A DNA stretch of 64,000 bases from Lamellibrachia satsuma (Eukaryota > Annelida > Polychaeta > Sabellida > Siboglinidae), in assembly GCA_033239005.1 (NCBI GenBank), contig BSQZ01000022.1, forward strand, positions 3,657,001 to 3,721,000, written 5' to 3'. The position numbers and the translations under genes are program-made. This document shows, in pieces, positions 1 through 31,796 of the stretch. Below the pieces are notes generated by a model that searched no databases, was not told the origin of the DNA, and saw only the letters and a list, made by a program, of their open reading frames with translations. The stretch's first letter is position 1; each line of letters opens with the position of its first letter.

Positions 1-112
1 TGACTGCAAAAGTTAGACCAGCACAAGAACGCAATATATATTATGTTATAAAATAACTCAAACGAATGTTTCCTAATATATCAGCTGCATCTCTGCGACA
101 TGTTCTGGTGCG

Positions 113-20286
<20,174 letters not shown>

Positions 20287-20705
20287 TGTATTTGTGTATG
20301 CGTGGCTGTCAATATTGCAATGCACAAACAAATGTATGTTATCTACAGTGAGGATGAACTGTCCTGAAATGTAACACAACACGAAATTAAGCAGTAACCG
20401 ATCCAGGAGCGTTCGTTCGTTCTAACCCCGTATTATCTCGTATCACTCCCGACCTGCTTCAGAATTCGTGAATGTTGCATTCGACCTTGTTTCTTTATTG
20501 TAAAAATATAGATCAGTTTACATATAATAATGTTAATTGATGTTAAAACCGCAATGATCACATACACGTCCAATGTTATATTGTTGTTTTAACTGCAATT
20601 TTAAGAAAAGTGGCACGGTAGCGAAGGTGACATGACAGCGTTTTTTCATTAAATGGGAGCTGTAAACTGCGAATGTTGCATGGACTTTGTGTATTTACAT
20701 AGTAG
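20287..20705. other. Region upstream of AADC gene 1 coding exon 1
   Basis: Contains two possible minus-strand 3' splice sites (TTACATTTCAG at about 20360 and ATATTGACAG at about 20310), so an upstream 5' UTR exon is possible. I see no convincing TATA box or other promoter element. Confidence 0.35.
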
Positions 20706-21020
20706 GGTTGTCAAAACCCATGTGCCCATGTTGTCAAACCTCAGGTGTCCCTGTTGTCAACCCTAAGGTATCTGTGTTGTAAACCTCAAGTGTCCAAGTT
20801 GTCAACCCCACGTGTCCTTGTTGTCAAGTCGCAGGCGTCCGCGTGGTTAAGTCCAAGTGTCCATGATGTCAACATTCAGGTGCTCATATTGTCAATCCAT
20901 TGATGTCCCCGTTGTGAACACACAAGTGACGATGTTGTCCAAACACATGTGTCCATGTTGTCAACACATAGGTGTCGATGTTGTCAACACATAGGTATTG
21001 ATGTTGTCAACCCCATGTTC
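20706..21020. repeat. Degenerate ~23-bp tandem repeat
   Basis: About 14 diverged units of the type GTTGTCAACCCCAGGTGTCC, with spacing of roughly 20-25 bp. Non-coding. Confidence 0.85.
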
Positions 21021-21129
21021 GATGACATTCACCAGTAGGAATGTTAAGGAAGCACATTGCGACAATCAGGACACTTAAACCTGGTCGCTGGGAAATTAAA
21101 TCGACTGCAACGGTATTCTACATGTCTTC

Positions 21130-21440
21130 ACTATATCATTATTTAAAGCCATTAACATATTTGTTTCAACATTTCGCATTTTTAGGAAGAGAAAATGTAT
21201 CATTTGTATAGCTGTTTTGACATTTTGTCATACTCAGATTTGTTTCTCCAAATACAACGTTATTTAAGCTGGAATTGCACGAACACACCACACTATTCTC
21301 AATATTTTCCCGCACTGATATGATTCAATTTCGGAGATCATTATGATGTATTCACATGATGCAGTTAAACATTAACTTTACTCACTTATGTTGGTGTGCC
21401 GTCTGAATCTCCCTGCTGACGTCCAAAGACTGATCACCGG
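21130..21440. repeat. Dispersed repeat, copy 1 (pairs with 25.0-25.3 kb)
   Basis: Shares TTTAAAGCCATT, GCTGGAATTGC.CGAACACAC, TCGGAGA.CATTATGA, CACATGATG.AGT.AAACAT and GTCTGAATCT with 25020-25320 in the same order and orientation. Confidence 0.7.
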
Positions 21441-22880
21441 TTACGGGAGACTACTAGTTCAATATATACACACTAGCGCCTTCAAATGTCATGCCATTTG
21501 TGTTCTTGCGCAACGCGATAAACACTGAAACCCAGCGAATGACCCCATTAGTTCAATATATACACACTAGCGCCCTCAAATGCCGTTGTATAACACCTAC
21601 TACGCTAGGCGACTAAACGGGTTCACTGGACCGGAACGACCTCTCGTAAGGTGCCCAAAGCTAGTCATGTGCACCAATCGACATCAGCGACGACATAGTT
21701 GTGCTCGATTGCAATCAGGCTGAACACGATGACAACCTGCGTCAAGTATTTGAAGGCAAACAACTGTAAGCTCTAACAGAGAAAACAGTGTCTTCAACAA
21801 GATAAATATATTTTTAGTTGGGCTTGTTTGGAGGAGTGTCAGCCGATAAAAAGACGCCGGGTGCCTTCAGAAAGATGAACACTCCAGATAATGCAGAGGA
21901 AGTGACGTCGTCAGTGCATTATTTTCAACAAATATTAATTGATGTTCAAGTGTATCCCATTAGCCATATTAAATTGTTTTGTTTTTTTGTATTATTGTTA
22001 TATCCACGGGATTATTCGTGGTAATTCTGAGCCATTTGTCATATCTCTGTGGATGTAGGTATTGATTTCCAGGTCAAAACATTACCCCATCATGTAAGGT
22101 CGCGGGTGCCTATTTTGGCAATGTATACCCATTACGATAACACTGCAACATTTTCTCCAAATTATGTTGGCTTTTGCTATTGTGACACCCATTAAAATGT
22201 CACTGTGGATGCAGGTATTCATTTCCCGACCAAAATTCCCCCCACCCTGTATTTCCACCACCTTCGAAAAATATTACAGGTTGAGGAAGGGTATCTTCAG
22301 GATAGCAATGTTTGCACCCAACCAGGATTACTACAAACTACCTGTAGTACTGTTAGTGGATGTCACCGTAGCACAAACCCAAAGTTACTATATATTTGTT
22401 TGACAAAATAAGCACTGGCGACTTCACATGGTGGGTGCTGTTTTGGACACAAAATCAACAACTGCAACCACAGAGAGATGGGAAATAGCTCGGAACGACA
22501 AGGAGTGATATCAGTGGGTGTCAAAGTAACAAACACCCCAAATGAGTTATCTTAATACGTATTTGGTGGACAAAATTGGTACACCCGACCTTACCGGATG
22601 GGGCATGGTTTGTCGAGTGATAATTAATTACATTATTTAAATTATGTAATTTATTTTTTAATATAGTGCATCATTAATCGTATCATAGCAAACGTATTGC
22701 CCAGTAAATGAAATATTGAAACATATTGTTTTAGGATGAACATAGGCAAAAAAAATCGGATTCACAAAATATCCTAAATCAAGGATTGGGGGTAAGAATC
22801 AAGGTTCCCCAGGGTTGAATTTGGTTGCGTTTAGCCTGGGAACCAATGATCATTAAAGACAATAAAAAAACAACTGGCTT
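21441..22880. other. Intergenic, short repeats only
   Basis: A 30-bp direct repeat (TTCAATATATACACACTAGCGCC at about 21458 and 21549), then a degenerate series at 22030-22600 built from GTGGATG.AGGTATT.ATTTCC and ACCCATTA segments. Open frames are short and unlike known proteins. Confidence 0.4.
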
Positions 22881-23086
22881 TTTAAACAAAATGTCCTGGT
22901 CATCGTCAATTTCGACTGAACTATCAGACTTAACGTTCGTCTTGTTACTACGCTCGATCAGAATCGTCCAAGCATGGCATGTCTTTGTTCTGCTCGGCAG
23001 TCAAGAGATCACAGTGTCATTGTTGGATAATAATAGTTCGTCTCTCGGATGCGAAAAAAGACAACGGTATCATTTGTCCAAAGTAG

Positions 23087-23775
23087 TTACATTGCGATAG
23101 GTCCGAAGATGGCTGACAAGGCCGATCCTAGCCAGGAATTGTCTGTCAATATGGGGCAGGACACTGCTGCAGGATTGTCGGATGGAAAAGTGTTGCTTTC
23201 TTTAGACTTTCGCAGTTCACGTCTCCTTTTTGACCTCGTTGATTCTCTTCTGCTCAGAGGTGTCAGCGCAACGGTGGCGCTGCTGTGCCATCTAGGGCGA
23301 TCCTGGGTGAGGCTCTCCCAGCTCTCATGGTCAATGTTAAAGCTCTTGGTGGAGGCCTTCAGAGTGTCCTTGAAGCGTTTCACTGTATAGAGTAGCTTCT
23401 TTGGCAAGCATTCCTCTGGCATGCGGATCAAATGACAAGCCCATATCAGCTGATTTTTTTAGAGAATGTAGGAATGCTAGTCATGCTTGCCCTGGCAAGG
23501 ACCTCGGTGTCAGGAATTTTGTCCAGCCACTTAAACATTTTCCGAGACAGCTCATGAGAAAATGGTTGAGGCTTTTTCGCCGGCTGTAGACTGTACATAT
23601 CTCACATTCATAGAGTAGGGATGGCAGGATGACCGCTTTAAATATATTTAGTTTTGTCTCCAAGCTGATTCCCCCTGCGTACCCAATTTGAGCGAAGTCG
23701 GCCAAATGCTGCACCTGCTCTGGCGATCCTGGTATCCACCTCGCCATCGACGTGTACTGCACGAGATATGGTTCA
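23087..23775 (-). mobile_element. LINE reverse-transcriptase C-terminal fragment
   Basis: Minus-strand frames read GISLETKLNIFKAVILPSLL and YECEICTVYSRR, then, after a frame change, IRMPEECLPKKLLY, KRFKDTLKASTKSFNIDHES and WESLTQDRPRW. This is the end of a LINE RT protein. The RT core is absent. Confidence 0.78.
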
Positions 23776-23779
23776 GCCC

Positions 23780-25009
23780 CATATATGCGAAACTGACGGA
23801 CATATGATGGAACAGACCAGACAGAGCTACAAACTACTTAGGAAATATACATAGTGGTTGCATTGTCTGCGGATGTTTGTGGAAGCGTTTTAAATCGGTC
23901 TGAGAAATACACAAACAATCTCATAATTTCGGGTAGACTACTGAGTTCAACCAGCAAGATACACGATTTATAAACATAGACAGTAGTTTGACCACTTCTC
24001 GACAAAAAATAGTGAGTCGCTGGCGAAATAACTGACATTAAATTGTCACCGATTAGGTCGGGATATGTTTTTTTTATCACCAAGTCGGTGTCGCACTGTT
24101 TGACTGCTTAATATGCCTTTGGTATTGAGTATGGGTTATCGGTGATGTTCCGAGTGGTTTCATTGGTATTATGGAAACTAGCCATCGGACAAATGCGTTG
24201 AACGTGGTGGACTTATTTTGTGCACAGGTTACGAAAATGACCGCGTCATTCCAACACCCTCTACAGCAGGAATTGGGAGACAGCATTCAGAGGACAACAT
24301 GAAAAAAGATGAGTACTCTATTTACCACCGATCATTGATTCTATAATGGCATAGCTGTTGTGTGCGACCTGTGTATATCACCACACTGCCTTAGCACGGT
24401 GTTCAATATAATTAGTATATAATAGTACTTCCAGTGTAACGTATTGGTACTTGTCTTGTTCGTCATTATGCGTCTGTGTGTATCTTTACGTGTTTTTATA
24501 TGTACAGGTTACCAGTTAAGCCTACATGTAATAAAGAACTATGTATCCAGAAGGTTGTTTTGCATTTGACAACAATATCTACCTAATTGTCTTACTACAA
24601 ATGGAATAGATAGTAAGATCAGCTATACGACGGAACACTATATTTCTCATGGCAGAAAACTGATGACGTTCACCAAGTCTACCGGGGGAACATGTTATAT
24701 AGGCCTGTCACACTTGAGTGATGTTTTGAGTTCCAAATATCAAGCCTCGATGAAATACGACAGGACTTTCATTTCCTGCACAGGCATCCTAATAAATACA
24801 TTTGCACATGTCACGTCAGTTATGAAAATGTTTTATGAATAACAGAAAATGTTTAGTAAATTATCTTGTGTTTAACATGTCTAGAAGTACAATGTGTCTT
24901 TGTTTTTACTAAAGTATTTCGGAAGAATATCGTTACATTTCACTAGAATATGGAATTGATCCTAACTACTGAAATGTGAGTGAGAAATGTTGTCACGTCA
25001 GTTACGTTT
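23780..25009. other. Intergenic with a dispersed repeat
   Basis: 24070-24230 (CACCAAGTCGG, GGTGATGTTCCGAGTGGTTT, AAATGCGTTGAACGTGG) is the uninterrupted form of a repeat split by a CR1 copy at 10.66-11.79 kb. The rest is AT-rich with no gene recognised. Confidence 0.45.
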
Positions 25010-25330
25010 TTTCTTCATGCTATCATTATTTAAAGCCATTTATATTGTTTGGCAACATTTGACAATTGCAACAACAGAAAACGAAAGCTTTTTGTTATTT
25101 TGCTATATTAAAATTTGTGTGAAGTTCATTTCTAAGTAATTTTATGTCAATTTAGTCCGCCAAATGTCAGTTACGCTGGAATTGCTCGAACACACTATTC
25201 TCTTTAATTTCCCATACCCCTGACTCAATGTCGGAGAGCATTATGACGTAGTCACATGATGTAGTAAAACATGAACTTTACTCCCACCTGTCTGTGTGCT
25301 GTCTGAATCTTCCTTTTAACGTCCATTGAA
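25010..25330. repeat. Dispersed repeat, copy 2 (pairs with 21.1-21.4 kb)
   Basis: Diverged second copy in direct orientation, about 3.9 kb from the first. Homology ends near the ACGTCCA shared by both. Confidence 0.7.
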
Positions 25331-26455
25331 TGTTCTATATCTACTATAGGTTCAATTCGTTACTAGAGGATTGTTACGAGAGGTTTGTTACGAGAGGTTG
25401 TTCTGTTCCAACGGAACGAGCAAGGTCGTCAATTTACTGATGATAATCTTGGCGAGCTCGCCCCTGGTGGTCGACTGATCCCATTCATTCATTCAGTCAG
25501 GCAAAAAGTGCAGCTTGACTCATACTAACCTCAACCTTGACAGGGTGGGACAAACCCCCTATGTAAATAGCTTAATGATGCAACTGTTTTAGTAAGGTAT
25601 GACTGAGTACTCAGACTGCATCAGAATGCAACCTACACACCTACTGCAAGTGTATTTAGTTTGGCGAATCCAACCATAGTAAATGTTTGGGAGTCGAATT
25701 TATGCAGGTAACAGAGGTAAAACGGTCATGATTACATTTTGAGGTAAATCAATTAATAAAATAGGAGTGAACGAACACTGTTCCTTTTAATCATTTATCA
25801 GTTAGTGGTGGCTATGCATGCATCTTCCAACACCGAATCTGTTTCTGTCATATTAACGTTGTTTGCGTTGTTAAATTAACTATAATTCTGCACATGACGC
25901 ATCCAGTCAGACCATTCACACCAGCCTCGTTGCACAGCATCATAAATTGGGTGGCCAAGCCCATTCATTGCACCAGAACAATCTCTCGTAAGGTTTTTAG
26001 AAATAAGACAAATGCATATATTATACAGGAAAGTGAACGTGCCATCAATTTAGTCTTAATTCGATTGTTACGTTAGCCTTGAATAAGTATGTTTTTGTGT
26101 TCAAAAGAACACTTTAGGCTGGGTTATTTAGGATTTAATTTAATATTGACAATAATATACTTGCTAACTATGTCTTTTCTACTAAGCCCGCATGAGCCAA
26201 AATATAATGCCTGCCACAAAGCGAATACCGAGAACACTGTGTAAACAAAACAATGAACTCAGTGTATTACAACTTACTTTAAAATCCTGCTAGGATAGGA
26301 GTTGACTTGATTTACTGTGTAAGTTATACTTGGATGTGTGCAACGTGTAAAACTATGCGTATTATTGTATGAGAAATGTTGAGCTTCACAAACACAATAG
26401 TTTTTTTACGTCATGTCATTATTCCACTAACAATATAGGCCAATATGTTAGTTAG
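25331..26455. other. Intergenic, nothing recognised
   Basis: AT-rich sequence with a short direct repeat (GAGAGGTTGTT region, about 25375-25400). No coding, RNA or element signature seen. Confidence 0.4.
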
Positions 26456-26459
26456 GACA

Positions 26460-28640
26460 CGTGTGAATCTTGGATTTGGCAAAAGGTGCATTATTTCATT
26501 GACTAGAAAGGGTCAAATGTGCCCACATTGTTTGTCGCACATGGAACCATGAAAATATCGAATGAAATGATATATTATATATTATCGTGGTATTAAATTC
26601 AGAATTGGATATATCTATACAATTATTTATCTGCCATCCCTTCAGCTTGGTATGTTAAAACTGCGTTTTGTGAGGGTATATCCCAACGTGTGAATCATTG
26701 ATTTGGCAAAAGGTGCATTATTTCATTGACTAGATAGGGTCAAATGTGCCCACAATGTTTGTCGCACATGGAACCAGATATCAGATATCAAATGAAATGC
26801 TACATTACATTGTATCGTGGTATTAAATTCATAATTGGATATATCTGTAAAATTATTTATCTGCCATCCTATCAGCATGGTATGTTAAATCTGCTTTTTG
26901 TAAGGGTATATCCCTACGTTATATTCAACTATCATATATTCGATTCGAGTAAAACTTTCGTTCGTCTATATACTCTGACAATAGCGCCCACGACAGACTT
27001 TTGATCCAATTAATAATTCCATAAGTATATCTCCTTAAATTGTGAATATTATTCTGAGCAGAAGAGTATATAACGAAGATCTCCGTGTATAACATAGTAT
27101 TGTTGGTGGAAGCCTCTCTTTTGCTCAATGCAACTCGTCTAATCTGAATGCAAATTTTATGAAATATTTGTAATTACGTAGAATCACTTAATGTTGATTT
27201 CGACATCAGTGCTATTTCAGAAACAAGATTATCATATTGTAGGGCATCAGACATAGGGTGGTGGAGTCGTACTGTACGTAACATATTATCTAGAGGGTCC
27301 TATTATATTGTGTAGGACATCATTATATCATGTCCTGTTAAGCTATAACTGTTCTTAGATATCTAGGGTACACCGCATTCAAAACTTAAGCCGTCTTAAT
27401 AATGAATACGAGTCCATTCTATTCGTATCTACGTCTGAGTATCTTGGCACGAAACTTATGGCGAACGTGTGATCTGCAAATACAGCTGACGTCAGCTCCG
27501 TTACAGTTTTTCGCTATAAGTACTGAGAAAAAATTATAGTTGATGTTTTACCGCTTGCGGTTTGCGTATAATTGAACATGCCGCTGTATTGATCGATGCA
27601 CGTGTTTTTAAGTCACTGGAAAATTGCTCGGGGTTTCCACCTGTTCTCTTTTTAACACTGTTATTTCTAACATGACCCATTTGTCTGCGGTCCCGATGTT
27701 CCACTATATGGATATGTTGTGCACCACTGGCAGCATAACAAGATTGTTTATATATTTATGAACTAAATGTTGAACAGAACGGCTCTAAACAAATAGAACA
27801 TCGAACATTTTCCCGAACACCTTTTTCTAAACCCCGGAGACGTATCTTGTTACTTTGCGAAATAATGTACATTAATAGTTTTGTCTGTTGTAGATATGTC
27901 ACAACTTACCCGTGTTACACTTAGTCCCCGTCTCCCCTATGTTATTTTTACCAGGGTGGCCTCACAACATACAAAGGTGGAAACCCCAAGCAATTTTCCA
28001 GTGACTTACAAACACGTGCACCGTGGTCAACACAGCGACATGTTCAATTATACGCAAACTGCAAGTGGTAAAATTCAGATATAATTTTTTCTCTCTAATT
28101 ATCTCGAATAACTGTAACGAAACTGACGTCAGCTGAATTTGCAGGTCACATGCTCGCTATAAGTTTCGTGCCGAGATACGCATACGTATATACGAATAGA
28201 ATGGACTCGTATTCATTATTAAGACTGCTTATGTTTTGCATGAGGTATACCCTAGATATCTAAGGATATAATGATGTCCTACACAATATAATAGAACCCT
28301 CTAGATAATATGTTACGTACAGATGACTCCACCAACCTATGTGTGATGCCCTAAAATTATATTCAGCCCGTGATGATTACGTTAATATTCTTGCATACAC
28401 TGATTCGATAGCTGTTCTACCTACCTGATTTCGCATAAAACAGTTACGAATCTCCCAAATCGTTCAAGATTTCCATTTTAGCACTAATTTTTAAAACGCT
28501 ACGTCTTAAAATGGGCCTTATAATCAGCGTTGGGATATAACCTCACAAAAACAGTTTTAACATGCCATGCTGATGGCAGATGAATAATTTTAGAAATATA
28601 TCCTCAAAAAATGTAATACCTTGATAAAATATAATGTATC
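26460..28640. mobile_element. Foldback-type inverted repeat element
   Basis: Arms at about 27225-27660 and 27975-28370 are inverted copies: the left ATACGAGTCCATTCTATTCG matches its complement near 28190-28215, and TCCAGTGAC, GCACGTG and CAGCTGACGTCAGC parts pair too. Outside, a ~229-bp unit is present twice in tandem on the left (26461 and 26690) and once, inverted, on the right (28510-28640). A ~315-bp unpaired centre (27661-27974) contains a 67-codon open frame of no known family. No transposase seen, so probably non-autonomous. Confidence 0.7.
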
Positions 28641-29098
28641 ATTTCATTTGATGCTTCGATTGTTCTGGTTTTTATTTAATTTCAGCTTTCATCGTCAGCG
28701 ATGGATGAACGCTATGACAGAACTGCTATGCACCACGCCATGCGTGGACGACCACGACGATGATGACTACGACAGCCCCCCCTGCCGACAGAGGATTGGA
28801 ACGAAGAATGTAACCAGGGTGCGGCCTTAATCGATCATAGACGGGTGTGGGTGAAGGTGATGACCGAACTCTTACAGCTCAACAAAGCCCGTCGACCACG
28901 CACGTTACTCGACAGACGCGGTCGGTCACTGCCTTCACTGGACCTCAGTTCCTGCGGGCGCTGTCGACAGTTTCTGAACAATTATATATTGTACTATAAT
29001 GCCGTCCATGAATGAACCAGATGCGGTCGGGGTCACTGCTGATGACATTTTATATTTCTATTATCGTATACACCTATTTTAAATTAACATTTTAAGTG
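28641..29098. other. GC-richer island with a short open frame
   Basis: 28680-28980 is unusually GC-rich for the area. It follows TTTAATTTCAG and contains an acidic open frame (CVDDHDDDDYDSPPC). It could be a decayed exon; I cannot name it. Confidence 0.3.

Positions 29099-29099
<1 letters not shown>

Positions 29100-29192
<93 letters not shown>
29100..29192. repeat. (TA)n microsatellite
   Basis: About 93 bp of pure TA, intergenic. Confidence 0.95.
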
Positions 29193-29194
<2 letters not shown>

Positions 29195-29742
29195 GTTTCA
29201 CCATTTTAATATATGATAAAGATCGCTTGTATTCTTATTACATATGCTGTTTTGTTGGTTTATAAATACACTAACAAAAGAAAGACGAAACCATTACACC
29301 CTGCTACTAGATCATATCTGAGCGGACGAACGTTCATACATCCAGCGTACAAAATGTAAGCATACATGTAGGCTATACAATACATATCACATTATCACAT
29401 TATATTGAACAGTTTTCGTTTAATGAAGTCTTATGTCCTACGCCTATACACTGACTTTATAGCCTCAGTCTCGCGTCAATACCACACTTTCAACATTGTC
29501 ACTAATTCCGCTTGCGTTTACACCTTTTTATTCACTGATAACGACGGCATAGTTGCAACATTTTTACTGTTTAGCATCCTTTGATCTCGCAGCATGGCTT
29601 ACAGCTGGATAGACGAAAGCAGACAAAGGGTTGGGATTAGAGTTCACTCCAGTCGTTAGGGAGACGGGTTAGAGTTAGAATTAGCTCATCACTTGAGGTC
29701 GGGGTGGAGGTCACTACGTTAGGATCAGGTCAGGATAAGGGT
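29193..29742. other. Intergenic, low-complexity flank
   Basis: 29270-29400 (AGAAAGACGAAACCATTACACCCTGCTA, ATACATATCACATTATCACATTA) resembles 44395-44520 near another (TA)n cluster, so it is probably a dispersed repeat. No gene seen. Confidence 0.45.
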
Positions 29743-30490
29743 GTTTAAAAAAGAATGTATGACCATTTTAATGAATGGAATGAAGGGAATTAATGAAACT
29801 GAATTTGTATATTAGTTTGTTTGTTGTTTTAGATGTATTAGTCATTTACATGTTCATATCATTTGTCTCAACTCCTGTTGCTGGTATGCATCTTAAGGTC
29901 CACTATGGAAATAAGATTATTGTGCTTGTGCAATTTCTTTTTAGTGCTCCTTTTAATGGCATGTTTACATATATATTTAACAAGATTTAACAAGATTGCC
30001 ATCCCAAACAACAAGTTCCAGATGGCAAGTGGACAAGGAAGCCATTGGCTTATCGAGAGTCCAACAATTTTCTCATCTATGTGTAGCCCGCCCTTATCAG
30101 ATATCTGTCAATTCTATTTTTAAACATATTCACACTACTAGCATTAACACAATCATTTGGCAGTTTGTTCCATTCATTTATCACCCTCTGTGAGAAAGAG
30201 TACTTTCTCATGTCCAACCTACACTGTTCCTTAACTAATGCTGCTTTGTGTCCTCTGGTTCTACTGCCTTCTTTAAGTTTGAAGAACATATTCCTATCAA
30301 CATCCTCATAACCGTTCACTATTTTAAACACTTCTATTTGGTCTCCTCTTAGTCTCCTGATCTGATGTTGTCAAACCACATTGTAATCAGCGATTTTCGT
30401 AACTAAGGTCTCTCAATTCTGGAATCATTTCAGTTGCTCTTCGTTGTATTCTTTCTAGCTTGTCTCTGTCCTTCTTACCATGCGGCCTCA
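29743..30490 (-). mobile_element. CR1 LINE, 5'-truncated copy with the same extra 3' sequence
   Basis: Minus-strand frame (30331 down to 30077) reads FKIVNGYEDVDRNMFF, QRVINEWNKLPNDC and ends RYLIRAGYT, the ORF2 C-terminus. The canonical 3' tail (AACAAGATT repeats, about 29980-29995) is followed by ~240 bp (29743-29985) nearly identical to 10862-11105. The ORF2 homology ends near 30490, at a different point from the 11-kb copy. Confidence 0.85.
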
Positions 30491-30519
30491 GTAGTATATG
30501 GGGGCATTTCAATCCTTAA

Positions 30520-31060
30520 AAATGTGGGGCTGATTTGCTTCATTCTGATTGGTCGAAATTTGAAATGGAGCGTTCTGATTGGTCGTGCGCTTATTGTCGC
30601 CAGGGGGCGTCACGAGAAATCCCCTATTATCGCTCAAATGTGGGGCACTTTCTGTTTGGTCGAGAGCAGTCTCACCACCAGGGGGCGCTTCTAGTTAATT
30701 GTGTCGACGGTTCTGATGGGTCGAGATCCGTCACGTGACCTATGACGTCACAGTTCCTCATTTGCATATCACGTGACTTCTCTATGGAGGTCGCCATCTT
30801 GTTTTGTTGCCATGTTGTTTTGCGATGATACGCTCCCCAGGAGGCGCTGCTACAACGTCACAGTTCCTCATTTGCATATCACGTCACCTCTCTATGGAGA
30901 CTGCCATCTTGTTTTGTTGCCATCTTGTTTTGCGATGATACGGTCACCAGGAGGCGCTGCTACAATGTCACAGTTCCTCATTTGCATATCACGTGACCTC
31001 TCTATAGAGGCTGCCATCTTGTTTTGCTGCCATACGGCGCTGTGGTGCAAGGTCGAGGTC
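30520..31060. promoter_or_regulatory. Regulatory-like block: 110-bp repeats with CTCF-, Oct-, CRE-, E-box- and YY1-like motifs
   Basis: Two inverted CCAAT boxes (CTGATTGGTCG, 30545 and 30577) and two CTCF-like cores (GCCAGGGGGCG at ~30598; CCACCAGGGGGCGCTT at 30675-30690) precede a 110-bp tandem repeat starting at 30745, 30855 and 30965. Each repeat carries ATTTGCAT (30760, 30870, 30980), CACGTGAC or a variant, GCCATCTTG, and, in the first two, CCAGGAGGCGCTGCTAC. The first also has a perfect TGACGTCA. Motifs are seen directly; regulatory function is inference. The block ends about 100 bp before Polinton coding sequence. Confidence 0.55.
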
Positions 31061-31165
31061 AAAGCTCACCTTCCTTTTGTACTTATATAATTACAAGTTG
31101 CAGTTAGGGTCATGTGCAACGTCATTTTTTTAGTGATGGAACTGTAGCTCAATTTTGTCCGTGTC

Positions 31166-31471
31166 TTATCCGTCCACGTACGACTCAGTCCCTTGTTGAC
31201 ATGATTCATCAATGTCACAGTAATATACAGCACTTATCCTTGCACACGATGTTTGATCCACAGGTTCGTGCTCGTTGAGGAAGAACCAGATGTCGTCCAC
31301 TCCGATGTTGTACCAAGCATGTGGGTTCTGTATCTCTGCCAACCCACACTCCCACTCGCCAGTCAGATCAATACGTTGAGGCAAGTCCGCGATGTAATGA
31401 GCCAACGAATTGTCGGGATACATCTTCATGGAAGCGTTGCTAGGCAGCGTCAGGTAGAAATCATTCGTCAT
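31166..31471 (-). pseudogene. Polinton TLPSN-type conserved protein, N-terminal part
   Basis: Starts MTNDFYLTLPSNASM and includes PDNSLAHY and GEWECGLAEI, a pattern I know from Polinton-linked proteins in cnidarians and bivalves, probably virion-associated; the exact role is uncertain. The frame stops at 31166-31168. A few family-like codons continue past the stop (about 11), then similarity ends, so only about a quarter of the usual length remains. Its ATG overlaps the stop of the upstream membrane-protein gene by 11 nt. Confidence 0.7.
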
Positions 31472-31766
31472 GACGTCTCAAAATGGGATTGGGCAACAGG
31501 GAACCCATTGAACTACTCAACAAGGCCGTCCGCAGGTTAGAATTCTCGTGACCTGTCGTCAGGTTGTAAATGCTTATCAGGATGACCGTGTACAAGACGA
31601 CGACCTGACACAGAAACACTATCTCCTCTCGAGGACACACGGTACCGAAAAGATGCCAAGGAGTCCTGTCTTTCCCGCTTTGTGCGTCAGTACTGTCCTC
31701 TTCTTCTATAACGGCAGTGGTGGTGGCGGCGGTGGTGAAGTCCTTTGTTATCGACTCGTCTGTCAT
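31461..31766 (-). CDS. Polinton small single-pass membrane protein
   Basis: 101 codons, intact. A polar, acidic N-terminus is followed by PWHLFGTVCPREEIVFLCQV, a hydrophobic segment (VVVLYTVILISIYN, residues ~53-66) and ALLSSSMGSLLPNP. Proteins of this design recur in Polintons next to the TLPSN gene; function unknown. The start ATG is at 31764-31766 and its end overlaps the next gene. Confidence 0.72.
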   Translation of the reverse strand: MTDESITKDFTTAATTTAVIEEEDSTDAQSGKDRTPWHLFGTVCPREEIVFLCQVVVLYTVILISIYNLTTGHENSNLRTALLSSSMGSLLPNPILRRHDE

Positions 31767-31796
31767 CGTCCGAATGAAGTGACGACAGACGCGCGG

